From: Sneathiella glossodoripedis JCM 23214
GTDB taxonomy: Bacteria > Pseudomonadota > Alphaproteobacteria > Sneathiellales > Sneathiellaceae
Length of the DNA: 64,000 bases
Direction: 5' to 3'
Assembly: GCF_000616095.1 (NCBI RefSeq)
Contig: NZ_BAMS01000003.1
Span: 1-64,000, forward strand
Part shown: piece after piece, positions 37,906 through 47,981 of the stretch
Position numbering within the stretch: position 1 is the stretch's first letter
Layout: each line of letters opens with the position of its first letter
Notes under the pieces: model-generated
What the model saw: the letters and a program-made list of their open reading frames with translations, nothing else
The model's database searches: none
What the model was told of the DNA's origin: nothing
Position numbers and translations under genes: made by a program

Positions 37906-39111
37906 TTATCTGGCCACCAGTTTAAGGTCTACGCGATCGGCAGGTGAGTCATCTTCGGGCCGGCCAAGGGCCCTGACCTCGATTTTATTGTTGGGAACCC
38001 CCATTTCCATCAATTTCGAGCGGATCATGAGAGCCCGCCCGAGTGACAGTCGCCGTGCGGTGCCATTACTGCTGGCATTGGCATAGGCCACCAGTTGAAT
38101 GCGATCGCTGTCGGTATTCATGGATTTGGCGATAGTTTCCAGTTTTGCCACCGCAGATGAGGGAAGTTGTGTCTCTCCCTCGTCAAAGAGGATGCGGTTG
38201 ATGGTGTTGTCATCAGCTTTCGCAATTGGCTCTATGACCGGCTTTTTAGCTGCGGGTTTAGTGGTTTGCTCTTTGGGCAGGGCAGCAACCTGCATATCTT
38301 TTTCACGAGGAGCCGTTTCTTCTTTTGCGGTTTCTTTCTGCGCTTTTTCCGCAGGTTTCAACTCTGCCGGAGCAGCGGCATTTGAGGCTGTCTCCGCTGG
38401 CTTTGTGGAAGCTGCAGCGGAGGCAGGCTCTTCTTTAGGGGCTGGTTTTGGCGCTGCTGCGGGAGCGGCAGTAGTTTGTGGTTTTGCAGCCTCTTTAGGT
38501 TTTGCTGCTGATTTGGCCGGTGCTGGAGTGCTGGGCGCGGCGGCGACATTTTTCGCAGATTCCGTAGCTGTTTTTTCTGCGGCTTTTGCAGCAGTGGGGG
38601 CGGCCGGAGCGGGTGCAGGAGCGGGCGCAGGGGCCTCAGCCTTCTGTGCGGCTTTGTTCTCCTTGGGTGCCTCTGTTACAGGGGAGGGCTGTTTTTCAGC
38701 GGTTATTTTTTTAGGCTCTGGTGTTGCGGCAATCGCAGGTTTGGGTTTTGTTACCTTGGGTTTCGCTGGGGCTGGAGCCGCCTGTCTTTTGGGCTGGCTG
38801 CCCGGGGGAACCAGCTTAATGACTTCATCCCCATACCGGATTTCAGCAGGTTTGCTATAATCAACGCTCGCCTGTGGCTGGGCGGGCGTAGCACTTTTGG
38901 TAAAGGGAGACTGACGCGGATGCAGCACATATTGCTGCATGTTGTTCACGCCGTTCATATTGACCGTAACCGGTGCAGCATTTCCACCGCCGACGATAAC
39001 AGTTTGTGAAAATGCCATTGGGCTGAAAGATGTAAGCGCCAGGGACAGGGCGATTGCCGATCCGATCCTCTGACGGTCAGTCGTTCGAATTCGCTGTTTA
39101 TTCCGTGCCAT
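37906..39111 (-). CDS. Secreted Pro/Ala/Lys-rich protein with C-terminal OmpA-like domain
   Basis: This 401-residue protein has a basic N-terminus and hydrophobic core (GSAIALSLALTSFSPMAFSQ), a signal peptide cleaved near the FSQ. The middle (about residues 95–295) is an extended low-complexity region of Ala, Pro, Lys and Glu. The last 105 residues resemble an OmpA C-terminal domain: ILFDEGETQLPSSAVAKL, LVAYANASSNGTARRLSLGRAL and VRALGRPE. This end resembles the Pal/OmpA peptidoglycan-binding fold, but the canonical Asp and Arg are partly changed. First gene of the cassette with the MotA- and MotB-like genes. Its middle could span the periplasm as TolA or TonB linkers do. Confidence 0.75.
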   Translation of the reverse strand: MARNKQRIRTTDRQRIGSAIALSLALTSFSPMAFSQTVIVGGGNAAPVTVNMNGVNNMQQYVLHPRQSPFTKSATPAQPQASVDYSKPAEIRYGDEVIKLVPPGSQPKRQAAPAPAKPKVTKPKPAIAATPEPKKITAEKQPSPVTEAPKENKAAQKAEAPAPAPAPAPAAPTAAKAAEKTATESAKNVAAAPSTPAPAKSAAKPKEAAKPQTTAAPAAAPKPAPKEEPASAAASTKPAETASNAAAPAELKPAEKAQKETAKEETAPREKDMQVAALPKEQTTKPAAKKPVIEPIAKADDNTINRILFDEGETQLPSSAVAKLETIAKSMNTDSDRIQLVAYANASSNGTARRLSLGRALMIRSKLMEMGVPNNKIEVRALGRPEDDSPADRVDLKLVAR

Positions 39112-39328
39112 TACTCTTACCCCCCACTTGAACCAGACTTGCGTGGTTGTCAGCTAATGCACTGATGTAATGCAGGCATCAGCATTTTCAAACAGGTTTT
39201 AGCTGAACCATTATTGAGCCGCAAACCGGGCATAAAAATGGCAGCCGAAACCATGTCCGCAAAAGAATAACTTAGCAGGGGGGATGCAACAAGTTTTTAG
39301 TGTAAATCAAGGATTTAAGAGTTTGTCC

Positions 39329-40135
39329 TCAGTCGCGCTTGCGGCGAGCTTTGCGCAAAACTTCCGATAATTGCTGGTTAATGTTTGAATTGGTTGCCAG
39401 AACATCGCCTTTTTCAAGGATTTTCTCTCCGCCATCGATCTGGCTGACAAATCCACCAGCTTCACGCACGATGATGATACCGGCGGCCAAGTCCCATTCA
39501 GACAGACCCCGCTCCCAATAGCCGTCATAGCGGCCCGCAGCCACATATGCCAGATCCAGAGAGGCCGCGCCAAAGCGACGAATACCTGCGGAGACGGCCA
39601 TAACCTCGTTTGCTTCTTTGAGAAACTGTTCGTGGCCGGGCTTTCCAACAAAGGGAATGCCTGTTGCAAAGACACAATCGGCAAGCCTGTTGCGGTTAGA
39701 GACGCGCAGGCGGTGGTCATTGACAAAGGCGCCTTCACCGCGGCTGGCCCAGAATAACTCGTCCTTTAACGGGTCGAGAATAAGACCGGCGATAATGCTG
39801 TCGCCTTCCATCAGTGCAATCGAAATGGCAAAATGCGGCAGCCCATGCAGAAAGTTTGTCGTTCCATCAAGCGGATCGATGACCCAGTAATGACTGCCAT
39901 CCTGCGCAGGAACCACACCGCCTTCTTCGAGCTTGAAGCCGAAATTGGGGCGGGCGCGGCTCAGTTCTTCGCGCAGTGTCTTTTCCGCACTCAAATCCGC
40001 GTTGCTGACGAAATCAGCGGGCCCCTTGCGAGAGACCTGAAGCTGCTCAACCTCGTTAAAGTCGCGGACGAGCTTGCGGGCAGCCTTTCGAGCGGCTGTT
40101 TCCATTACATTGATGAGTGCGGATTTGCGGGCCAT
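39329..40135 (-). CDS. suhB: Inositol-monophosphatase family protein (SuhB-like)
   Basis: This is a magnesium-dependent phosphatase of 268 residues that removes phosphate from inositol phosphates or similar sugar phosphates; SuhB also helps ribosomal RNA transcription in E. coli. Metal-binding motifs are WVIDPLDGTTNFLHG, and WDLAAGIIIVREAGG near the C-terminus. The acidic pair normally in GEESG reads LEEGG here, so one position is altered in its context but the acidic residues remain. Start ATG at 40135. It follows efp on the minus strand by 42 bp and may be the last gene of the tkt–efp transcript. Confidence 0.88.
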   Translation of the reverse strand: MARKSALINVMETAARKAARKLVRDFNEVEQLQVSRKGPADFVSNADLSAEKTLREELSRARPNFGFKLEEGGVVPAQDGSHYWVIDPLDGTTNFLHGLPHFAISIALMEGDSIIAGLILDPLKDELFWASRGEGAFVNDHRLRVSNRNRLADCVFATGIPFVGKPGHEQFLKEANEVMAVSAGIRRFGAASLDLAYVAAGRYDGYWERGLSEWDLAAGIIIVREAGGFVSQIDGGEKILEKGDVLATNSNINQQLSEVLRKARRKRD

Positions 40136-40177
40136 GTTTTTTACCTGATTACTTGAGTTGGGGGAGCTGGCAGCGGA

Positions 40178-40741
40178 CTATTCAGCCCGCTTTGCATATT
40201 CAGATGTTTCGGTGTTGACCACGATTTTCTCGCCGGTATTGCAAAAGGGTGGCACCATGATGCGCATCCCATTTTCCAAAATTGCAGGCTTGTAGGAAGA
40301 TGCGGCGGTCTGACCTTTTACAGTCGGTTCAGTTTCGGTGATTTCGAAGGTAACATGTTCGGGCAGGAGCAGGTTCAGAGGTTCTTCTTCGTAAAATTCG
40401 ATTTCCAGATCCATGCCATCTTTCAGAAAAGCGGCTTTGTCTCCGACCAGATCCTTGGAGAGGGAGACCTGCTCATAGGTTTCTGTATCCATAAAGGTCA
40501 GAAGTTCGCCATCTTCGAACAGGAATTGATAGGGTTTCTGTTCAAGGCGGGCGCGTTCCACTGTTTCAGAAGAGCGGAAGCGTTCATTCAGCTTTGTTCC
40601 ATCGCGCAGGTTTTTCAGTTCCACCTGCAGATAGGCACCGCCTTTACCGGGTTGGGTGTGCTGAATTTTCACTGCGACCCACAGGCCGTTCTTGTGTTCG
40701 ATCACATTGCCGGGGCGAATTGCATTGCCGTTAATCTTCAT
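40178..40741 (-). CDS. efp: Elongation factor P
   Basis: This translation factor enters the ribosomal E site to rescue polyproline stalling. The protein of 187 residues has the three-domain EF-P length, with the KOW-like N-terminal domain. The tip loop is PGKGGAY with Lys33, the position modified by lysylation in many bacteria, and the conserved C-terminal [20 protein letters not shown]. Poly-proline proteins are made nearby: TolA here is extremely proline-rich. It lies between thiE and the inositol-phosphatase gene on the minus strand. Confidence 0.95.
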   Translation of the reverse strand: MKINGNAIRPGNVIEHKNGLWVAVKIQHTQPGKGGAYLQVELKNLRDGTKLNERFRSSETVERARLEQKPYQFLFEDGELLTFMDTETYEQVSLSKDLVGDKAAFLKDGMDLEIEFYEEEPLNLLLPEHVTFEITETEPTVKGQTAASSYKPAILENGMRIMVPPFCNTGEKIVVNTETSEYAKRAE

Positions 40742-40789
40742 GGCTATCCATCGTCTATTCGAATATCAAAATATGGTTGGCGGAACCTA

Positions 40790-41446
40790 TCAGCTTGCCA
40801 TGGTCATATCAATGACCTTGTTTAGCTCTTTCACCGCAAGAACCGGGCCCCCTTCGTATTTCCATACGCCAGCGGATACGGCTAAAAAGTCTGCACCGCT
40901 TTTAACCAGTAGTGCGGCATTGTCAACTGTTATCCCGCCAATTGCGACCACAGGTGTCTCGGCAAGAGAGCTCCACCATTGCAGCAATTCCGGCTCAGCG
41001 GAGGTTTTTGCATCCTTCGTGCTTGTCGGGTAGAACGCGCCGAAAGCGACATAGTCAGCGCCATTTTCAGCCGCGACCATCGCCAGATGCCTGGAGTTAT
41101 GGCAGGTCACGCCAACGATGGCATCATCCCCGACAATTGCGCGGGCCTCTTTATAGGGAGTGTCATCCTGTCCCACATGCACGCCATCGGCGCCAACCTC
41201 GCGGGCGATTTGAGGGTCATCGTTTACAATAAAGGCAACGCCACGATCCTGAACAGAGGGCATTAACAACTCACAGGCCCGCATGATGTCATCACGTGGC
41301 AGGTCTTTCAGACGGAGCTGAAAACAGGCAACATCGCCGCCATCGAGTGCTTTGAGAACATCGTCTTTAAAACTGGTCTCAATGCGCGGCGGAGAAATCA
41401 GATACAGGCGGGTGCGGTATTTTTCTGCTTCGGTAGCCCCGGTCAT
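40790..41446 (-). CDS. thiE: Thiamine-phosphate synthase
   Basis: This is a TIM-barrel enzyme of 218 residues joining the thiazole and pyrimidine moieties of thiamine. Expected motifs are CFQLRLKDLPRDD (phosphate/pyrimidine site), FIVNDDPQIAREVGADGVHVGQDD, VGVTCHN, DYVAFGAFYPT and VVAIGGI. Some diverged alphaproteobacterial copies are called ThiE-like, and the VAFGAFYPT with TSTKDAK fits that group. It sits between fba and efp in the minus-strand run. Thiamine diphosphate is the cofactor of the transketolase encoded at the head of the same run, which may explain its place. Confidence 0.85.
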   Translation of the reverse strand: MTGATEAEKYRTRLYLISPPRIETSFKDDVLKALDGGDVACFQLRLKDLPRDDIMRACELLMPSVQDRGVAFIVNDDPQIAREVGADGVHVGQDDTPYKEARAIVGDDAIVGVTCHNSRHLAMVAAENGADYVAFGAFYPTSTKDAKTSAEPELLQWWSSLAETPVVAIGGITVDNAALLVKSGADFLAVSAGVWKYEGGPVLAVKELNKVIDMTMAS

Positions 41447-41466
41447 GGATAAGGTATCTCTTGTAC

Positions 41467-42483
41467 TTAGCTGTTTTCGTCAAGCGCAGAGTAATTTCCG
41501 TCTCTGGCTTCGCTGGTCAGACGTGCACGGCGGATAAAGGCGTCCTGCGCAGCCTTTTTGTTGTCCGCTTTGCCTCCCCATGCCCGCAAGGCTGATGCCT
41601 GCAAGGCACGGCCAAAGGAATAGGTCAGCTCCCATGGGTGAGAATGGCCATCATTCATGGTGTTGAGATTAAGCGTCGCCTGAGCTTCACTCTGTCCGCC
41701 TGATAAGAAGGCGATACCAGGGACTGCCAGTGGAACCGTCTGTTCAAAACAATAAATGGTTTTCGCTGCAACCTCATCCGGGCCAGCCTGTTCCGGACAA
41801 TCCATACCAGAGACAACCATGTTCGGTTTAAGCAGCATCTGCTCCAGGACCACACGTTGCTTGTAGAGCTCATCAAACACGGTTTTAAGTGTTGTTTCAG
41901 TAACCGCGTAACATTCGTCAATGGTATGATCACCATCCATAAGAACCTCAGGCTCTACTATGGGGACAATGTCCGCTTCCTGACAAAGCGCTGCGTAGCG
42001 CGCCAGGGCATGGGCATTTGTATCGATGCAATACTGGCTGGGCGCGGCATCGCCGATCCTGATAACAGCGCGCCATTTTGCAAAGCGGGCGCCGAGAGAT
42101 CTGTATTCAGCCAGTCTTTCGCGCAGGCCATCCAGTCCTTCGGTTACCAACTCCCCTTCTGAAAAGGCGAGTGCTTTGGCGCCTTTGTCCACCTTGATCC
42201 CGGGGATGATTCCCTGATCGGTCAGGATTTGCGCAAGCGTAATTCCGTTGGATGCGGTTTGCCGGATGGTTTCATCATATAAAATAACACCGCTGATATA
42301 ATTGGAAATTCCATCAGCGGTGAAGAGCAGTTCCCGATAGTCGCGTCTTGTTTCCTCGGTACTTTGAACACCAATGGAATCAAAGCGTTTGGTAATCGTG
42401 CCAGTACTTTCGTCAGCTGCCAGAATGCCTTTGCCTTTGGCTACGAGCTGGCTCGCAATTTGTTCCATGGAAATTTCGCTCAT
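41467..42483 (-). CDS. fba: Fructose-bisphosphate aldolase, class I
   Basis: This Schiff-base aldolase of 338 residues splits fructose-1,6-bisphosphate into two triose phosphates. It is of the class I (metal-free) vertebrate-like type: GKGILAADEST, KWRAVIRIG, IVEPEVLMDGDH, the Schiff-base lysine in LLKPNMVVSG, and FLSGGQSE. Bacteria often use the zinc class II enzyme instead. It is 25 bp downstream of pgk and 20 bp upstream of thiE on the minus strand, part of a gap–pgk–fba glycolytic run. Confidence 0.94.
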   Translation of the reverse strand: MSEISMEQIASQLVAKGKGILAADESTGTITKRFDSIGVQSTEETRRDYRELLFTADGISNYISGVILYDETIRQTASNGITLAQILTDQGIIPGIKVDKGAKALAFSEGELVTEGLDGLRERLAEYRSLGARFAKWRAVIRIGDAAPSQYCIDTNAHALARYAALCQEADIVPIVEPEVLMDGDHTIDECYAVTETTLKTVFDELYKQRVVLEQMLLKPNMVVSGMDCPEQAGPDEVAAKTIYCFEQTVPLAVPGIAFLSGGQSEAQATLNLNTMNDGHSHPWELTYSFGRALQASALRAWGGKADNKKAAQDAFIRRARLTSEARDGNYSALDENS

Positions 42484-42508
42484 CGGTTCAGGCCCTTACT
42501 GGTGGTCT

Positions 42509-43702
42509 TCAAGTTGTTAATGCTTTTACGCCGGGTAGTTCCTTGCCTTCCATCCATTCCAGAAACGCACCGCCAGCAGTCGAAATATACGTGAATTCTT
42601 CGCTGACACCGGCATTGGCAAGCGCGGCAACCGTATCACCGCCCCCCGCTACAGTAATCAGAGCACCTGATTTGGTCAATTGGGCAGCTTCACGCGCTAC
42701 GCTGAATGTACCTTCGCCGAAGGGAGAGATTTCAAAAGCGCCGAGTGGCCCGTTCCAGATCAGTGTCTTACAGGTCGCAAGTTTTTCTTTTAGTTGCGCC
42801 GCAGATTTGGCACCGATATCGAGCATCATTTCATCGCTGGCAACATCCGTGACCGGAGCGGTGCGATTTTCGGCATCAGCTTTGAATTCTTTGGCGAGAA
42901 CCGCGTCTTCCTGCAGCAGGACTTCACAGCCAACCCGTTCTGCCTTGCTCAGGATTTCACGGGCCGTATCAGCCAGATCATGTTCACAAAGGGAGGCGCC
43001 GACATCAATTCCACGCGCATTCAGGAAGGTATTTGCCATACCACCACCGATGACGAGTGTATCGACTTTTTCGATCAGGTTGAAAAGAAGATCAAGTTTA
43101 GTAGAGATCTTTGCCCCACCAACAATTGCCATCACTGGACGTTTTGGAGCGCCAAGGGCCGCTTCAAGGGCACTTAATTCAGCTTCCATATTACGACCGG
43201 CATAAGCAGGCAGCAGGCGGGCCAGTGCCTCTGTTGAGGCATGAGCGCGATGAGAGCATGAAAAGGCGTCATTGACGTAAATGTCACCCAGTTTGGCAAG
43301 CTCTGCTGCAAATTCAGGATCGTTTTTTTCTTCGCCGGCGTGAAAACGCACATTTTCAAGCAATGCAACGTCACCGCCTTCAAGGGATGAGATTGTATCA
43401 GCGGCACCGCTTCCGATGCAGTCACTGGCAAAGGCGACATCCATTGCAAGTTCGGAAGCCAGCGCATTGGCGACCGGTTCCAGAGACATTTCAGGGACGA
43501 TCTGACCCTTGGGGCGGCCAAAGTGACTCAAAAGCACCACTTTGGCGCCGGATTTGGAGAGTTCACGAATGGTGGGAGCCACTCTTTGAATTCGGGTAAA
43601 GTCGGAGACGTTTCCATCTTTCATGGGAACGTTTAGATCCACCCGTACCAAAACAGTTTTATCTTTTGCCTCTAAAGCATCCAGATTTTTGTACCCAGCC
43701 AT
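42509..43702 (-). CDS. pgk: Phosphoglycerate kinase
   Basis: This enzyme of 397 residues makes ATP from 1,3-bisphosphoglycerate in glycolysis and works in reverse in gluconeogenesis. Motifs include [11 protein letters not shown] at the N-terminus, the substrate helix with [24 protein letters not shown], and the nucleotide-binding WNGPLGAFE with GGGDTVAAL. The start MAGYKNL at 43702 is the family start; an upstream open extension to 43783 is dismissed. It lies 23 bp after gap on the minus strand. Confidence 0.96.
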   Translation of the reverse strand: MAGYKNLDALEAKDKTVLVRVDLNVPMKDGNVSDFTRIQRVAPTIRELSKSGAKVVLLSHFGRPKGQIVPEMSLEPVANALASELAMDVAFASDCIGSGAADTISSLEGGDVALLENVRFHAGEEKNDPEFAAELAKLGDIYVNDAFSCSHRAHASTEALARLLPAYAGRNMEAELSALEAALGAPKRPVMAIVGGAKISTKLDLLFNLIEKVDTLVIGGGMANTFLNARGIDVGASLCEHDLADTAREILSKAERVGCEVLLQEDAVLAKEFKADAENRTAPVTDVASDEMMLDIGAKSAAQLKEKLATCKTLIWNGPLGAFEISPFGEGTFSVAREAAQLTKSGALITVAGGGDTVAALANAGVSEEFTYISTAGGAFLEWMEGKELPGVKALTT

Positions 43703-43725
43703 TCGTATGTCTCTCCGATCAGGGG

Positions 43726-44733
43726 TTAGCCAAGGTTTGCCATTGCAACAGCAGTGTCGCTCATGCGGTTTGAGAAGCCCCATTCGTTGTCGTACCAGCT
43801 AAGAACGCGAACGAATGTACCTTCCACGACCTGTGTCTGAGTAACATCAAATGTGGAACTTGCCGGGTTGTGGTTGAAGTCGATGGAAACGAGAGGTTCG
43901 TCACAAACAGCAAGGACACCTTTGAGACGACCGTTTGCTGCCTCAACAATTGCAGCATTGACTTCTTCGGCAGTTGTTGCACGGCTGGCAACAAATGTCA
44001 GATCGATCATGGAGACATTCGGTGTCGGCACACGAACGGAAGTTCCGTCAAGTTTGCCAGCGAGTTCAGGCAGAACCAGGCCAACGGCCTTGGCGGCACC
44101 GGTAGATGTCGGGATGATTGACGTTGCTGCTGCACGTGCGCGGCGCAGGTCTTTGTGCAGGGTATCCAGTACCGGCTGATCGCCTGTATACGCATGGACA
44201 GTTGTCATGAAGCCATGTTCCAGACCAATCGCTTCATTGAGAACCTGCGCAACGGGTGCCAGGCAGTTTGTTGTGCAGGACGCGTTTGATACGATTTTAT
44301 GTCCAGCTTCGAGCTTGTCATGGTTCACACCATAAACGACAGTCAGGTCAACTTCTGTTCCAGGAGCGGAAATCAGAACTTTTTTAGCGCCTGCATCGAT
44401 ATGTGCTTTTGCTTTGTCAGCATGCGTGAAAATACCTGTACATTCATAGGCGATGTCTACTTCCAGTTCGCCCCATGGCAGGTCTGCAGGGTTGCGTTCT
44501 GCAGTTACGCGAATGGCATCACCATTTACAATGATCGCATTTTCCGTTGTTTTGACATCACCAGGAAAGGGACCATGAACGCTGTCATATTTCAGCAGAT
44601 GTGCGTTGGCTTCTACGGAACCCAGATCGTTGATGCCGACGACTTTCACATCTGTACGGCCGGATTCGTAAATTGACCTCAAAACATTACGGCCAATGCG
44701 ACCAAACCCGTTAATTGCAACACGAACTGTCAT
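43726..44733 (-). CDS. gap: Glyceraldehyde-3-phosphate dehydrogenase
   Basis: This NAD-dependent glycolytic enzyme has 335 residues. The Rossmann motif [13 protein letters not shown], the active-site [13 protein letters not shown] with catalytic cysteine, the catalytic histidine in VHAYTGDQ and the C-terminal [12 protein letters not shown] are all intact. It follows transketolase by 67 bp and precedes pgk by 23 bp in the minus-strand run. Confidence 0.96.
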   Translation of the reverse strand: MTVRVAINGFGRIGRNVLRSIYESGRTDVKVVGINDLGSVEANAHLLKYDSVHGPFPGDVKTTENAIIVNGDAIRVTAERNPADLPWGELEVDIAYECTGIFTHADKAKAHIDAGAKKVLISAPGTEVDLTVVYGVNHDKLEAGHKIVSNASCTTNCLAPVAQVLNEAIGLEHGFMTTVHAYTGDQPVLDTLHKDLRRARAAATSIIPTSTGAAKAVGLVLPELAGKLDGTSVRVPTPNVSMIDLTFVASRATTAEEVNAAIVEAANGRLKGVLAVCDEPLVSIDFNHNPASSTFDVTQTQVVEGTFVRVLSWYDNEWGFSNRMSDTAVAMANLG

Positions 44734-44800
44734 CTTCTTTATGCTCCTATAACTCTTGCAGGAGGGGGACCCTCACTGTCCAGTAATTTATATCGCTGTA

Positions 44801-46804
44801 TTAAAGCTGTTTTTTAGCCGCTGCGACGACGGCTTCACTTGTGATACCAAAATGCGTGTATAGCTCGTCAGCAGGTGCAGATGCGCCAAAACTGTCGAGG
44901 CCAACAAACCTTCCTTTTTCGCCAATGAATCTCTGCCAGCCAAAAGAGCAGGCAGCCTCAATCGCGACACGGGCGGTTTTTGCCCCAATAATTTCCTTGC
45001 GGTAGCTGCTATCCTGTTTCGCAAACAGTTCCCAGCAAGGGACTGAGACGACACGGGTTCCAATGCCTTCGCTTTCCAGCATTTTCTGTGCTTCCAGTGC
45101 GATGGCCACTTCCGATCCGGTAGCGAACACTGTGACCTGCGCATCGCTACTGGCGGCGGAGAGTTCATAAGCACCGCGAGCGGATTTGTTTTCCTCGCTC
45201 TGTTCAGTGCGCACTGTTGGCAATCCCTGACGGCTGAGGGAGAGGACAGACGGTGTTTTTCTGGCTTTCAGCGCGAGTTCCCAGCATTCTGCTGTTTCAA
45301 CCGCATCTGCGGGGCGGAATACATTAACGTTCGGCATTGCCCGAAGTGAGGCAAGATGTTCAACCGGTTGGTGGGTTGGTCCATCTTCGCCCAGCCCGAT
45401 TGAATCATGTGTCATCACATAGATGACACGCTGTTCCATCAGTGCGGAGAGGCGAATTGCAGCGCGCGCATAGTCGGTAAAGACCATGAATGTGCCGCCA
45501 TAGGGGATAAATCCTTTGTGCAGAGCAATCCCGTTCATAATGGCAGCCATGCCAAATTCACGAACCCCGTAATAGACGTAGCGACCCGAGAAATCTCCTT
45601 TGCCAATGGGCAGAGTATGATCGGTCTTCGTCAGGTTGGAGCCAGTCAGATCGGCTGAGCCACCCACCGTGTTGGGGACAATTTCGTTAATGACTTTGAG
45701 CGCTTCCTGACTTGACTTACGGGTTGCCCAAGCAGGGGCATCTTCGGTCAGCTTTTTGCGGTAGTTTTTCAAAGCTTCGTCGAGTGTTGAGGGCAATTCA
45801 CCTGAAAGCGATGCTTCAAATGCAGCCTTCTCGTCAGCATCAGCAGAGGCCAGCGTCTTTTCCCATTCCGCTGAAAGGCGGGCACCCTTGGTGCCAACGG
45901 TGCGCCAACGGTCAAGGATGGTTGCAGGCACTTCAAATGGCGCGTGTGGCCAGCCAAGTTCTTTGCGGGCAAGCGCGATTTCTTCGTCCCCGAGTGGTGC
46001 ACCGTGAACACCGGATGTTCCTTGTTTGTTAGGTGCGCCAAAACCAATTGTTGTCTTGCAGGCAATCAGAGATGGTTTATTGGTCTTGCGGGCCGCTTCA
46101 ATCGCTTTTTCGATGGCTTCAGGGTCGTGTCCATCTGCTGAGAAGGTATCCCAACCCATGGCTTCAAAACGTTTGAGCTGGTTATCAGAAACGGAAAGGT
46201 CAGTCTTGCCGTCGATGCTGATTTCATTGTCATCCCAAAGGACGATCAGTTTACCAAGACCCAGATGGCCGGCAAAGGATGCAGCTTCGTGACTGATGCC
46301 TTCCATCAGGCAGCCATCACCAGCAATAACGTAGGTGTAGTGATCCACTAGATTTTTAAAGCGTTCGCTGTGCATACGTTCGGCAAGTGCCATACCAACG
46401 GCTGTCGCCAGACCCTGACCCAGAGGGCCGGTCGTTGTTTCGATACCGGAGGCATGTCCGTATTCAGGATGTCCAGCTGTGATTGCACCCAGTTGACGGA
46501 AGTTGCGGATCTGTTCGATCGTCATATCCTTGTATCCGGTGAGATACAGAAGGGAGTACAGCAGCATGGAGCCATGACCGGCAGAAAGCACAAACCGGTC
46601 CCGATCAGGCCAGTTTGGTTTTGACGGATCAAATTTTAAAAATTTTGAGAACAGGACGGTTGCGACATCTGCCATGCCCATTGGCATGCCGGGGTGACCG
46701 GAATTTGCCTGCTGGACTGCATCCATTGATAATGCACGGATTGCATTTGCCATATCTGTGTGTTTGGAATTGACAGGCGATTTGTCTGCGCCATTTTCGC
46801 TCAT
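44801..46804 (-). CDS. tkt: Transketolase
   Basis: This thiamine-diphosphate enzyme of 667 residues moves two-carbon units between sugar phosphates in the pentose phosphate pathway. Motifs are [29 protein letters not shown], the cofactor motif [13 protein letters not shown], and the pyrimidine-domain [26 protein letters not shown]. The ATG at 46804 gives a normal start; GTG at 46825 is in frame but less likely. First gene of the minus-strand carbon-metabolism run, divergent from the DUF4164–zapA transcript. Confidence 0.95.
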   Translation of the reverse strand: MSENGADKSPVNSKHTDMANAIRALSMDAVQQANSGHPGMPMGMADVATVLFSKFLKFDPSKPNWPDRDRFVLSAGHGSMLLYSLLYLTGYKDMTIEQIRNFRQLGAITAGHPEYGHASGIETTTGPLGQGLATAVGMALAERMHSERFKNLVDHYTYVIAGDGCLMEGISHEAASFAGHLGLGKLIVLWDDNEISIDGKTDLSVSDNQLKRFEAMGWDTFSADGHDPEAIEKAIEAARKTNKPSLIACKTTIGFGAPNKQGTSGVHGAPLGDEEIALARKELGWPHAPFEVPATILDRWRTVGTKGARLSAEWEKTLASADADEKAAFEASLSGELPSTLDEALKNYRKKLTEDAPAWATRKSSQEALKVINEIVPNTVGGSADLTGSNLTKTDHTLPIGKGDFSGRYVYYGVREFGMAAIMNGIALHKGFIPYGGTFMVFTDYARAAIRLSALMEQRVIYVMTHDSIGLGEDGPTHQPVEHLASLRAMPNVNVFRPADAVETAECWELALKARKTPSVLSLSRQGLPTVRTEQSEENKSARGAYELSAASSDAQVTVFATGSEVAIALEAQKMLESEGIGTRVVSVPCWELFAKQDSSYRKEIIGAKTARVAIEAACSFGWQRFIGEKGRFVGLDSFGASAPADELYTHFGITSEAVVAAAKKQL

Positions 46805-47183
46805 ATTCGACTCTTTGCTATCCACCAGCGATACTGTCTGGACCGTTTAAAACCGGGTACATTTCTGTACAGATACGGTGCCTCGTGCTGGTGCCCCAGT
46901 GGGTATCAAACGTAACCGCTCTTCAACAGGCACACACATACCGGGCGAAAGCCTTTGTGACTGTGTTTTGGGTATCAAACCCGAATGCAAGCTGTTGACG
47001 AGCACTGAAATCGGGACGGAAGATGCCGTCCAATAGTCGAGACGTCAACATCTTAGTGGTCACAAATGCGATAATTCACATAAATTCCCGTTTTGCATTT
47101 CGGTTGACGCATATTGTGTGCTGGTCTTATTGTCCGTAAGAGAAGCAAATGACGTCTTAATCAGCAATTGGGGCTATATTGGC
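46805..47183. other. Divergent intergenic region tkt / DUF4164 with repeats
   Basis: About 379 bp without a gene. The eleven-base word GGGTATCAAAC occurs twice in direct orientation (46901–46911 and 46970–46980), 69 bp apart. GTACATTTCTGTAC (46857–46870) is a five-base inverted repeat with a four-base loop. These lie on the tkt side and could be control sites for the glycolytic run. No promoter hexamers are certain. Confidence 0.45.
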
Positions 47184-47468
47184 ATGAGTAAAGACGAAAA
47201 TACCGAATCACGAATTGAGGCTGCATTGCAACGATTGCATAATCTGTCCACTGCGCTTAGTGAACGACCTGCGCAGACGAGTCTGATTGCGGGTGACGAT
47301 CCTGTGTTGAAAGCGGAAATGGACAGTTTGCGGGTTGAAAACCAGTTGCTGCGTCAGGAATTGCTTGAGCTGACTGCGTCCTATAATGGACTCAAACAGG
47401 CAACAGATGCGGCATCGTCCCGCCTTGACAAGACCATTGCAGATATTAGCGGCATGCTGGAGCAATAG
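47184..47468 (+). CDS. DUF4164 family small coiled-coil protein
   Basis: This is an acidic helical protein of 94 residues found in Alphaproteobacteria next to zapA; no function is known. The sequence is mostly one coiled coil (LKAEMDSLRVENQLLRQELLEL). The ATG at 47184 (MSKDENTES) is preferred to the open extension up to 47118, since the start of the family lies there. It is three bases ahead of zapA, so the two are cotranscribed and it may act in division together with ZapA, though this is only inference from position. Confidence 0.7.
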   Translation: MSKDENTESRIEAALQRLHNLSTALSERPAQTSLIAGDDPVLKAEMDSLRVENQLLRQELLELTASYNGLKQATDAASSRLDKTIADISGMLEQ

Positions 47469-47471
47469 AGA

Positions 47472-47798
47472 ATGGCAAGTGTTACGGTCAAGATAAACGG
47501 GCGCCCCTATCCGATTATTTGCGATGACGGTGAAGAAGATCACCTGCTGTATCTGTCAGAGTATGTGGACAAGAAGGTCAAAGAGCTAAGCGGTATGGCG
47601 GGAAGCGCCAACGAAGCACAGCTTCTGTTGATGGCCTCTTTGTTGATTGCCGATGATCTGTCGCAGGCCTATGAGACGATAGACGAGCTCAGAGAAGGCA
47701 AGGATGGCGCCAAGGACGCACCGGGCGGATTGTCAATTGATGGAGAAAATCTTGCAAAGCAGCTTGAAGCTATTGCAGATCGACTTGAAAAGGCTTAA
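47472..47798 (+). CDS. zapA: Cell-division protein ZapA
   Basis: ZapA bundles FtsZ filaments at mid-cell. The 108-residue protein begins with the typical VTVKINGRPYPIICDDGEE head domain, followed by LLYLSEYVDKKVKELS and a C-terminal coiled coil with LLLMASLLIADDL. Its place upstream of 6S RNA and the 5-FCL gene is conserved in many Proteobacteria. ATG start at 47472 three bases after the DUF4164 stop. Confidence 0.92.
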   Translation: MASVTVKINGRPYPIICDDGEEDHLLYLSEYVDKKVKELSGMAGSANEAQLLLMASLLIADDLSQAYETIDELREGKDGAKDAPGGLSIDGENLAKQLEAIADRLEKA

Positions 47799-47800
47799 GT

Positions 47801-47955
47801 AAACGTCGCTGTTCTGCTCGGCGCGTCAGATCTTAGATATCCTGGGGCCAATAACGAAATCCAGGGGGCTAATCCCTGACTGAACCGTGGTTCTATCACA
47901 TCGGCTCCCACCTGACTTGTCAGGCCACAGAGATTTCATACGATCGACGGCTTAT
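47801..47955 (+). ncRNA. ssrS: 6S RNA (SsrS)
   Basis: The 183-bp gap between zapA and the 5-formyltetrahydrofolate cyclo-ligase gene is the known site of 6S RNA. The ends pair (CGTCG at 47804–47808 with CGACG at 47945–47949), giving a long hairpin of about 150 bases. The CCAATAACG segment near 47845 resembles that of alphaproteobacterial 6S RNAs, where the open central bubble mimics a promoter and binds RpoD-containing RNA polymerase. Exact ends are estimated. Confidence 0.72.
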
Positions 47956-47981
47956 AGTGGTTCAGCACTTTATGATGCGAG

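Noticed and set aside
38099-38860. A 253-residue plus-strand open frame rich in Ala, Gly, Val and Phe opposite the Pro/Ala-rich OmpA-like gene
   Set aside because: It is the antisense shadow of low-complexity GC-rich coding sequence; no start signal or family features, and the minus-strand gene has a signal peptide and an OmpA-like domain.
35302-39111. MotA/MotB-like cassette considered as a Zorya anti-phage system
   Set aside because: ZorC/ZorD or ZorE effector genes are missing next to it, and the third gene is a secreted OmpA-like protein; the neighbourhood is housekeeping, not a defence island.
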